Shown here: piece after piece, positions 43,313 to 50,044 of the stretch
Layout of the letters: the number at the start of each line of letters is the position of its first letter
How positions within the stretch are numbered: position 1 is the stretch's first letter
NCBI RefSeq assembly: GCF_022430545.2
Contig: NZ_CP092488.2
Span: 3,162,001 to 3,226,000, forward strand
Source: Mycobacterium paraterrae
Lineage (GTDB): Bacteria; Actinomycetota; Actinomycetes; Mycobacteriales; Mycobacteriaceae
DNA: 64,000 nt
Reading direction: 5' to 3'
Program-made: the position numbers and the translations under genes
The notes under the pieces: generated by a model
Told to the model about the DNA's origin: nothing
The model's input: the letters and a program-made list of their open reading frames with translations, nothing else
Database searches by the model: none

Positions 43313-43844
43313 GCGCTGGCCAGCCGCAGCAATTCGTCCACCGACCACTGATCGTCGGCATGCTCGCCGTACTTGTGTGCGACCACTGTGCCGTCCGGGG
43401 CGATGAGGAAGTCGGCCGGCATGCTCAGGTGATTCTCGGTGGGTGCCAGACTGCCGACGAGGGCTCGCGCCGAGTGGGCCTGTCGCATGCCGCGGCCGGC
43501 GGCACGCACGACGTTTCGGTTGAAGACGCCGCGGAGCGAGTTCTCCACGCCGAACTCTCGGTAGAGGGTGCGTTCGGGATCGGCCACCATGGCGAAGGGC
43601 AGTTCGGTGACGTAGCGGCGGAGCCGGTCGGCGGAGGAATGGAACACCACGATCTCGGCGATGCCGGCCTTGCTGATCTCGTCGTGTCGTGCTGCCACTT
43701 CGTGCATGTGCAGGTTGCAGATCGGGCAGCCGGCGAAGCGCCGTAGTTGAAGGTGCACAAGTCCGTGAGTGGCGGGCACGTGACGGCGCCTCCATCGACG
43801 GTTGTCAGCGTCCGCACTGTGACTTTGTCACCAATTTTCGGCAC
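43309..43844 (-). pseudogene. AhpC/TSA-like peroxiredoxin with a frameshift
   Basis: The N-terminal part (VPKIGDKVTVRTLTTVDGG, from GTG 43844 with a GGAGGG ribosome site) is in one frame. The catalytic part (LVHLQLRRFAGCPICNLHMHE and on to the end) is in another. Restoring one base near 43775-43780 rejoins a normal ~178-residue thioredoxin-fold protein with the CPIC active site. A shorter product from GTG 43779 (156 aa) would keep the cysteines but lose the first strands. It could be a true mutation, a sequencing error or a re-started gene. Its stop overlaps the hydrolase start. Confidence 0.7.
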
Positions 43845-43856
43845 CGCGCCCTCCAA

Positions 43857-43910
43857 TTGAGTAGAGCAACTCCATATGGCAGTTCGGAGTATTGAGTAGA
43901 CTCACTTCAA
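43857..43910. promoter_or_regulatory. divergent promoter/operator region of the third TetR system
   Basis: A perfect palindrome TGAGT-AG-ACTCA (43893-43904) covers a TAGACT -10 hexamer (43897-43902) that is 8 nt before the TetR ATG. The sequence TTGAGTAGA occurs twice, at 43857-43865 and 43892-43900, and ACTCC...GGAGT arms lie between. This fits a repressor site controlling both directions. Confidence 0.6.
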
Positions 43911-44522
43911 ATGTCAACTGTCACCCACAGCCCGCGGCGCCCAGGACGTCCCGCGCAGTTCGACCGCGACAGCGCATTGTCTGCGCTGCTCCTGCTGTTG
44001 TGGAGCAAAGGCTATGACGCAGCGACCCAGGAGGAGATGCTCGCCGCAACCGGGTTGTCGTCCTCGACGCTGTACCGATCGTTCGGAACCAAGGCGGACA
44101 TCCTCGAAGCGGCATTGGCGCGATACTTGGCCTTGGCCGATGAAATGCTGGCCCCGTTGGAGCGCGGCCACCGCGGCGTCGCGGACGTCAACGCGTTTCT
44201 CGACAATCTGCAGGGGCTGCTCGGCGGCCCATTGGGCACGGCGGGATGTCTGGTGTGGAACACCATGCAGAACCCGATCAACGGCAACTCACGCATCAAG
44301 GCCCTCACCGAGCGATATGTGCGACGGCTGCGCGACGGTCTAGTTGCCGCGCTGCACCGCGCTGCCGACGCAGGGGAACCGCTGCCGTCGGCGCCGGAAA
44401 GTCTTGCCGACGCGCTGCGCGCCGCGGTGATCGGCGTCCAGGCACGCGGACGCGCCGGCGATCCCGACGACGCGGTCGCCATGCTCGACGGGCTGAGAGC
44501 GTTGCTGAGCCAGAACCCGTAG
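43911..44522 (+). CDS. TetR family transcriptional regulator
   Basis: 203 residues. The helix-turn-helix is RDSALSALLLLLWSKGYDAATQEEMLAATGLSSSTLYRSFGTKADILEAAL. The C-terminal TetR_C_6-like domain begins with a LERGHRGVADVNAFLDNLQGLL helix and includes GCLVWNTMQNPI. It diverges from the peroxiredoxin-hydrolase pair with 66 bp between start codons, and the palindrome lies on its own -10. It is likely a repressor of that pair and itself; the inducer is unknown. Confidence 0.87.
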   Translation: MSTVTHSPRRPGRPAQFDRDSALSALLLLLWSKGYDAATQEEMLAATGLSSSTLYRSFGTKADILEAALARYLALADEMLAPLERGHRGVADVNAFLDNLQGLLGGPLGTAGCLVWNTMQNPINGNSRIKALTERYVRRLRDGLVAALHRAADAGEPLPSAPESLADALRAAVIGVQARGRAGDPDDAVAMLDGLRALLSQNP

Positions 44523-44527
44523 CTTGT

Positions 44528-44555
44528 TCGAACATACATTCGATACACTGGGCCG
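44528..44555 (+). promoter_or_regulatory. LexA box and leaderless promoter of dnaE2
   Basis: TCGAACATACATTCGA (44528-44543) is a LexA box directly abutting TACACT (44544-44549), a good -10 hexamer. Six bases later comes GTG 44556, so transcription should begin at the start codon. LexA here would sit across the -35/-10 spacer. Confidence 0.8.
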
Positions 44556-47500
44556 GTGGGTTGGAGTAATGGGCCGCCGGGGTGGTCGGAGATGGAGCGG
44601 GTGCTCTCCGGCAAGCCGCGTCGTTCCGGCACGCCGACGGTGTGGACCCCTGCCGACGAGGCGCCACGATCTCCCAAGCGAATTGCCTATCGGCCGCCGG
44701 AGGATGGGCGGCCGGCGCGTTCGTCGGTGCCCTATGCCGAGTTGCATGCGCATTCGGCGTACAGCTTCCTCGACGGTGCCAGTGCGCCGGAGGAAATGGT
44801 CGAAGAGGCGGTGCGGCTGGGCCTGCGGGCCATCGCGCTGACCGACCACAACGGCCTTTACGGCGCGGTGCGGTTTGCCGAAGCGGCCGTGGAACTGGAC
44901 ATGCAAACGGTGTTTGGCGCCGAGTTATCGCTAGGGTCGGCGGCCAGGACGGAGGACCCCGACCCGGCCGGCCCGCATCTGCTGGTATTGGCTCGCGGAC
45001 CGGAAGGCTATCGGCGGCTGTCCCGTCAGCTGGCGGCGGCGCATCTGGCCGGCGGCGAGAAAGGCAAACTCCGTTTCGATTACGACGCGCTCACCGCGGC
45101 GGCCGGAGGCCACTGGCACATCTTGACCGGGTGTCGCAAGGGCCACGTCCGTTCCGCGCTGGCCGCCGGCGGTCCGAACGCCGCCGCGGCGGCACTAGCC
45201 GATCTGGTGGATCGGTTCGGCTCCGATCGGGTCAGCGTCGAGCTGACCCATCACGGATGTCCGGTCGACGACGACATCAATGCCGAAATGGCATTATTGG
45301 CAACGCGATTCGGTCTGACATGCGTTGCGACCACCGGTGCGCATTTCGCCGGACCGTCGCGGCGTCGACTCGCGATGGCCATGGGTGCGATTCGGGCCAG
45401 GCAGTCGCTGGACGAGGCGGCCGGCTGGTTGGCCCCGCTGGGCGGTTCGCATCTGCGCTCCGGCGAGGAGATGGCGCGGCTGTTCGCGCAGCACCCCGGC
45501 GCGGTGGCGGCCGCCGCCGAGCTCGGCGAGCAGTGTGCCTTCGGCCTGGCGCTGATCGCCCCGCAACTACCCCCCTTCGACGTGCCGCCAGGTCATACCG
45601 AAGACAGCTGGCTGCGCGAGTTGACGATGGCGGGGGCGCTGCTCCGTTACGGTCCCCGGGCCCGGGCGCCCCAGGCGTATGCCCAGATCGAGCACGAGCT
45701 GAAAACCATTGAGCAACTCAAGTTTCCGGGATACTTCCTGGTGGTCTATGACATCACCCGGTTCTGCCGAGAGAACAACATCCTGTGCCAGGGCCGGGGG
45801 TCGGCGGCCAACTCGGCAGTCTGCTATGCGCTCGGCGTCACCGCCGTCGACCCGGTGGCCAACGAGTTGCTGTTCGAGCGTTTCCTGTCGCCGGAGCGCG
45901 ACGGTCCGCCCGACATCGATATCGACATCGAGTCGGATCTGCGCGAGCAGGTCATCCAATACGTCTACGACAAATACGGCCGCGACTACGCCGCCCAGGT
46001 CGCCAACGTGATCACCTACCGAAGTCGAATCGCGGTACGCGACATGGCCCGTGCCCTGGGTTTCTCGCAAGGCCAGCAGGACGCGTGGAGCAAGCAGATC
46101 AGCCACTGGAGTGGACAACCGGCGGACGTCGACGGTATCCCCGAGCAGGTGGTCGAATTGGCCGACCAGATTCAGAACCTACCCCGGCACATGGGCATCC
46201 ATTCCGGTGGCATGGTGATCTGCGACCGGCCGATCGCCGACGTCTGCCCGGTCGAATGGGCGCGCATGGAGAACCGCAGCGTGCTGCAGTGGGACAAAGA
46301 CGATTGCGCGGCAATCGGTTTGGTGAAGTTCGATCTGCTCGGCCTGGGTATGCTCTCGGCGCTGCACTACGCCATCGACCTGGTGGACGAACACAAGGGC
46401 ATCAAGGTCGACCTGGCCGCGCTGGACCTGTCCGAACCAGCGGTGTACGAGATGCTGCAGCGCGCCGACTCGGTCGGGGTGTTCCAGGTGGAGTCGCGCG
46501 CGCAGATGGCCACGTTGCCGCGGCTGAAGCCACGGGTGTTCTACGACCTGGTGGTTGAGGTGGCGTTGATCCGGCCCGGGCCCATCCAGGGCGGATCGGT
46601 GCACCCGTACATCCGGCGGCGCAACGGCCTCGACGAAGTCGTGTACGACCATCCGTCGATGGAGCCGGCGCTACACAAGACGTTGGGAGTGCCGCTGTTT
46701 CAGGAACAGCTGATGCAGCTCGCCGTCGACTGCGCCGGGTTCTCCGGCGCCGAGGCCGACCAGCTGCGCCGCGCCATGGGCTCCAAGCGGTCGACCGAAC
46801 GCATGCAGCGATTGCGCGGCCGGTTCTACGACGGCATGCGAAACCTGCACGGCGCTCCCGACGAGGTGATCGACCGGGTCTACGAAAAACTGGAGGCTTT
46901 CGCCAATTTCGGCTTCCCGGAAAGTCATTCGCTGAGCTTCGCGTCGCTGGTCTTCTACTCGTCGTGGTTCAAGCTGCATCACCCCGCGGCGTTCTGCGCC
47001 GCGCTGCTGCGTGCGCAGCCGATGGGTTTCTACTCACCGCAGTCGCTGGTGGCCGACGCGCGTCGGCACGGCGTCACGGTGCACGGTCCGTGCGTGGCCG
47101 CCAGCCTGGTGCATGCCACGCTGGAGAACGCTGGAACTGAGGTGCGACTGGGGTTGGGCAGCGTCCGTCATATCGGGGAAGACTTGGCCGATAAGCTGGT
47201 CGAGGAACGAAAAGCACACGGTCCCTTCTCTTCTCTGCTGGATATGACGACCCGGGTGCAGCTGTCTGTGCCCCAGACCGAAGCGTTGGCGACCGCGGGT
47301 GCACTGAGTTGTTTCGGGATGTCGCGACGCGAGGCATTGTGGGCGGCCGGTGCGGCCGCCACCCAGCGGCCGGATCGTCTGCCGGGGGTGGGCTCCTCAT
47401 CGCACGTTCCGGCGCTGCCCGGGATGAGCGAAGTGGAGTTGGCCGCGGCCGACGTGTGGGCCACCGGTGTCTCCCCGGACAGCTACCCGACCCAGTTCCT

Positions 47501-47837
47501 GCGGTCGGATCTCGACGAGATGGGAGTGGTGCCCGCCGCCGACCTGCTGTCGGTGCCCGACGGCGACCGGGTGCTGATCGCCGGGGCGGTCACCCACCGT
47601 CAGCGGCCGGGGACGGCGCAGGGGGTGACGTTCATCAACCTCGAGGACGAGACCGGCATGGTCAACGTGCTCTGCACACCCGCGGTGTGGGCGCGGCACC
47701 GCAAGCTGGCGCAGAGCGCCCCGGCGCTACTGGTCCGAGGTCAGGTCCAAAATGCCAGTGGCGCAGTCACTGTCATGGCGGAGCGGTTCGCCAAGCTCAC
47801 CTTGAAGATCGGATCGAAGTCCCGCGACTTCCGGTGA
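44556..47837 (+). CDS. dnaE2: error-prone DNA polymerase DnaE2
   Basis: A 1093-residue C-family polymerase. The N-terminal PHP domain is SVPYAELHAHSAYSFLDGAS. The palm aspartates are PDIDIDIES (Asp453, Asp455, Asp457 region), and the GRGSAANSAVCYALG loop and the HPYIRRRNG and FQEQLMQLAVDCAGFS blocks are conserved. A C-terminal OB-fold (VLIAGAVTHRQRP...VTFINLEDETG) follows. It lacks the tau-binding C-terminus of DnaE1. It performs damage-induced mutagenic synthesis with ImuA' and ImuB. GTG 44556 gives the N-terminus in line with its promoter. Confidence 0.96.
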   Translation: MGWSNGPPGWSEMERVLSGKPRRSGTPTVWTPADEAPRSPKRIAYRPPEDGRPARSSVPYAELHAHSAYSFLDGASAPEEMVEEAVRLGLRAIALTDHNGLYGAVRFAEAAVELDMQTVFGAELSLGSAARTEDPDPAGPHLLVLARGPEGYRRLSRQLAAAHLAGGEKGKLRFDYDALTAAAGGHWHILTGCRKGHVRSALAAGGPNAAAAALADLVDRFGSDRVSVELTHHGCPVDDDINAEMALLATRFGLTCVATTGAHFAGPSRRRLAMAMGAIRARQSLDEAAGWLAPLGGSHLRSGEEMARLFAQHPGAVAAAAELGEQCAFGLALIAPQLPPFDVPPGHTEDSWLRELTMAGALLRYGPRARAPQAYAQIEHELKTIEQLKFPGYFLVVYDITRFCRENNILCQGRGSAANSAVCYALGVTAVDPVANELLFERFLSPERDGPPDIDIDIESDLREQVIQYVYDKYGRDYAAQVANVITYRSRIAVRDMARALGFSQGQQDAWSKQISHWSGQPADVDGIPEQVVELADQIQNLPRHMGIHSGGMVICDRPIADVCPVEWARMENRSVLQWDKDDCAAIGLVKFDLLGLGMLSALHYAIDLVDEHKGIKVDLAALDLSEPAVYEMLQRADSVGVFQVESRAQMATLPRLKPRVFYDLVVEVALIRPGPIQGGSVHPYIRRRNGLDEVVYDHPSMEPALHKTLGVPLFQEQLMQLAVDCAGFSGAEADQLRRAMGSKRSTERMQRLRGRFYDGMRNLHGAPDEVIDRVYEKLEAFANFGFPESHSLSFASLVFYSSWFKLHHPAAFCAALLRAQPMGFYSPQSLVADARRHGVTVHGPCVAASLVHATLENAGTEVRLGLGSVRHIGEDLADKLVEERKAHGPFSSLLDMTTRVQLSVPQTEALATAGALSCFGMSRREALWAAGAAATQRPDRLPGVGSSSHVPALPGMSEVELAAADVWATGVSPDSYPTQFLRSDLDEMGVVPAADLLSVPDGDRVLIAGAVTHRQRPGTAQGVTFINLEDETGMVNVLCTPAVWARHRKLAQSAPALLVRGQVQNASGAVTVMAERFAKLTLKIGSKSRDFR

Positions 47838-47848
47838 GTGTTGTGGTC

Positions 47849-48265
47849 CTATGTGCCCGGCGTCGTCCAGACCTTGGTCGGAGTGATGGCCAACCGGGTG
47901 CTGAACGCATCCATCGAGATGCCCTCGGCCGACTCCAGTTCCCTGGCGAGTTCGCCGTACTTGGCCCAGTAGGGCTCGTCGTCCTTGCAGTTCACCTCGG
48001 TGGCGTCGATCGCCGCGGTACCACCGATGGCGATGATGCCCCCGCCGTTACCGTCGGAGTCCAGGTTCAGGCTCACGTGAGGATGCGCCTTGATATGGGC
48101 GACTTTGGCGGCCTGCGGCATGGAATACAGCGTCAGCCTGGTTCCGTCGAAGTAAAACCAGATCAGCCGGGGCACCGGTTGTCCCGATTTGGCCACAGTC
48201 GTCAGCCATCCGAAGTTGTCCGACTCGAGCCTGCTGACAACTTCCGGTGTGAATTCGATGCTCAT
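47849..48265 (-). CDS. PPOX-class F420/FMN-dependent protein (Rv3369-like)
   Basis: A 138-residue split-barrel protein: FTPEVVSRLESDNFGWLTTVAKSGQPVPRLIWFYFDG, then LYSMPQAAKVAHIKAHPHVSLNLDSDG. The family uses F420 or FMN to reduce small substrates. ATG 48265 is the conserved start. A TACATT element 7 nt upstream (48273-48278, minus strand) suggests a leaderless mRNA. It diverges from the nitroreductase with only 23 bp between start codons. Confidence 0.87.
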   Translation of the reverse strand: MSIEFTPEVVSRLESDNFGWLTTVAKSGQPVPRLIWFYFDGTRLTLYSMPQAAKVAHIKAHPHVSLNLDSDGNGGGIIAIGGTAAIDATEVNCKDDEPYWAKYGELARELESAEGISMDAFSTRLAITPTKVWTTPGT

Positions 48266-48288
48266 GGCTGCGAATGTAACCTCCAAGC
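48266..48288. promoter_or_regulatory. 23-bp divergent promoter with overlapping -10 elements
   Basis: Plus strand: TAACCT (48277-48282) then 6 nt to ATG 48289. Minus strand: TACATT (48278 down to 48273) then 7 nt to ATG 48265. The two -10 hexamers share two base pairs, so the -35 region of each promoter lies inside the other gene. Confidence 0.6.
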
Positions 48289-48933
48289 ATGGCCCTGAAC
48301 CTTTCTGTCGACGAACTGCTCACCACCACTCGTTCGGTCCGCAAGCGCCTCGACTTCGACAAGCCGGTGTCGCGCGAGGTCCTGATGGAATGTCTCAATC
48401 TGGCGCTGCAGGCGCCGACAGGCTCCAACTCCCAAGGCTGGCAATGGGTTTTCGTCGAAGACGAAGACAAGAAGAAGGCGATCGGCGAGATCTACCTGGA
48501 CAACGCGCGGGGCTACCTGAAATCACCGGCGCAGGAATACGCCGAGGGAGACACCCGCGGCGAGCGGATGCCGGCCGTCCGCGATTCCGCGACCTATCTG
48601 GCCGAGCACATCCACGAGGCGCCCGTCCTGATGATCCCGTGCATCGAAGGCCGCGAGGACCAGCAGCCGATGGGCGGGGCGGGATTCTGGGCGTCACTGC
48701 ACCCGGCGGCGTGGAGCTTCTGCCTCGCGTTGCGCTCGCGCGGGCTCGGCACCTGTTGGACGACGCTGCACCTGATCCGTGGCGGCGAAGAAAAGGTCGC
48801 CGACATCGTCGGTATGCCCTACGAGAAGTACAGCCAGGGCGGCCTATTCCCGATCGCTTACACCAAGGGCACAGATTTCAAGCCCGCCAAGCGGTTGCCC
48901 GCCGAGCAACTCACGCACTGGAACACCTGGTAA
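48289..48933 (+). CDS. nitroreductase family protein (Rv3368c-like)
   Basis: A 214-residue FMN nitroreductase. The FMN phosphate motif is TTRSVRKRLDF, the catalytic region LQAPTGSNSQGWQWVFVEDEDKK, and the end PIAYTKGTDFKPAKR. It reduces nitro compounds or quinones with NAD(P)H as a dimer. Length and order match Rv3368c. It is predicted to be leaderless from TAACCT. Its 3' end faces the DUF385 gene with 1 bp between. Confidence 0.9.
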   Translation: MALNLSVDELLTTTRSVRKRLDFDKPVSREVLMECLNLALQAPTGSNSQGWQWVFVEDEDKKKAIGEIYLDNARGYLKSPAQEYAEGDTRGERMPAVRDSATYLAEHIHEAPVLMIPCIEGREDQQPMGGAGFWASLHPAAWSFCLALRSRGLGTCWTTLHLIRGGEEKVADIVGMPYEKYSQGGLFPIAYTKGTDFKPAKRLPAEQLTHWNTW

Positions 48934-48934
48934 G

Positions 48935-49282
48935 TCAGCCGGCGAGTTGCACCCTGACCGCGACCCCACCTTTGGCGTCGCGCTCGGCGACGGCGTGCCC
49001 CTGCCGGTCGGCGCCGTCGAGGCCTACCAGCGTGATCGGCCCACCTTCGCCGAGGAAGTTGCGCCACCACGATTTCTGGTCGGGCCAGGAGACGCCGATC
49101 GTCAAGGCGTCGCCGCGACGTGAATACGCGACCGGGGTTTCGAACGTCTTACCGGAGCGTCGGCCGACGTAGCGGATCACGATGAACTTACGCCGGACCA
49201 CGCCGCCCACCAGCGGCGCTTCGGCGAGCCCGCTGAACAACGCGTTGACCCAGCGAACCAACGGACGATCGTTGAGTGCCAT
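48935..49282 (-). CDS. DUF385/Ddn-like nitroreductase-family protein
   Basis: 115 residues. The family block RYVGRRSGKTFETPVAYSRRGDALTIGVSW followed by WWRNFLGEGGPITLVGLDG is that of deazaflavin (F420)-dependent nitroreductases such as Ddn, a split-barrel fold. A TAGCAT -10 lies 7 nt before ATG 49282, at 49290-49295 on this strand, just past the methyltransferase stop. The substrate is unknown. Confidence 0.85.
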   Translation of the reverse strand: MALNDRPLVRWVNALFSGLAEAPLVGGVVRRKFIVIRYVGRRSGKTFETPVAYSRRGDALTIGVSWPDQKSWWRNFLGEGGPITLVGLDGADRQGHAVAERDAKGGVAVRVQLAG

Positions 49283-49296
49283 GACGGAAATGCTAG

Positions 49297-49761
49297 TCAG
49301 ACGGCTCCAGGAAAGCCTTGCTGCCGCCACGCCTCGTACACCGCGACCGCGGCGGCATTGGCCAGGTTCAGCGACCGCCGGCCGGCCAGCATCGGAATGC
49401 GCACCCGCGCGGTGATGTGCGGGTCGGCCAGCGTCGCCGCGTCCAGCCCGGTGGGCTCCGGACCGAACATCAACACGTCGCCGGCCTGGTAACTGATGTC
49501 GGTGAACAGTTGAGTCGCGTGCGCGGTGAACGCGAACACTCGTCGCGGCGCTATCGCGCTCCACGCGTCGTCCAGACTGGGATGCACACTGACCGACGCC
49601 AGGTCGTGGTAGTCCAGACCGGCGCGACGCACATTGGGTTCGGAGAGATCGAAACCGAGCGGTTCGACCAGATGAAGTTCCGCTCCGGTGGCCGCCGCAG
49701 TACGGATCGCATTGCCCGTATTGGGCGGAATTCGTGGTGAGTAGAACAGCAGCCTGAACAC
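49297..49761 (-). CDS. tRNA (cytidine/uridine-2'-O)-methyltransferase, TrmL/SpoU type
   Basis: A 154-residue SPOUT methyltransferase. It starts FRLLFYSPRIPPNTGNAIRTAAATGAELHLVEPLGF (motif 1, N-G-N-x-x-R type), and the C-terminal knot has FGPEPTGLD, RIPM and SLNLANAAAVAVYEAWRQ. TrmL modifies the wobble base of leucine tRNAs with S-adenosylmethionine. GTG 49761 precedes FRLL; the longer frame from 49806 is not conserved. It corresponds to Rv3366. Confidence 0.9.
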   Translation of the reverse strand: MFRLLFYSPRIPPNTGNAIRTAAATGAELHLVEPLGFDLSEPNVRRAGLDYHDLASVSVHPSLDDAWSAIAPRRVFAFTAHATQLFTDISYQAGDVLMFGPEPTGLDAATLADPHITARVRIPMLAGRRSLNLANAAAVAVYEAWRQQGFPGAV

Positions 49762-49902
49762 AAGACACGGTAACCGGAAAGGAGCTGCGACCCGGGGCTC
49801 CGACACCCGTCCGAAATTATTTGCTCGGCCGTCGACGCCGACATCTGATGCGCGTCGGTGAACTCTGTCTGTTCAGTAAGAATTGTGGTCACTACCGCCG
49901 CA

Positions 49903-49930
49903 GCCTGGCATACTCGCTAAATTGCCAGGC
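49903..49930. repeat. 8-bp-arm inverted repeat in the conservon leader
   Basis: GCCTGGCA (49903-49910) and TGCCAGGC (49923-49930) are perfect inverted copies around a 12-bp AT-rich spacer, 52 bp before the small reading frame at 49982. It could be a dimer operator or an mRNA hairpin. Apart from this and the short reading frame, the gap 49762-50040 holds nothing recognisable. Confidence 0.5.
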
Positions 49931-49981
49931 GTGTATCGCTTTGCCCGTCGCTGCAGGTGGGCGCAATTAGCAGGAAGTCTC

Positions 49982-50044
49982 ATGAACGACGCGCTAACAC
50001 TGGGATTCAGCGGAGCGGACGCTAACACCGCGCTGGTCCGGTGA
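49982..50044 (+). CDS. possible 20-codon leader peptide upstream of the conservon
   Basis: ATG 49982 follows AGGAAG by four bases and encodes MNDALTLGFSGADANTALVR. Its TGA overlaps the GTG of the sensor gene (GTGA, 50041-50044). The sensor start has no ribosome site of its own, so it may depend on translation of this short frame. It could also be the remains of another start region; no peptide homologue is known to me. Confidence 0.4.
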   Translation: MNDALTLGFSGADANTALVR

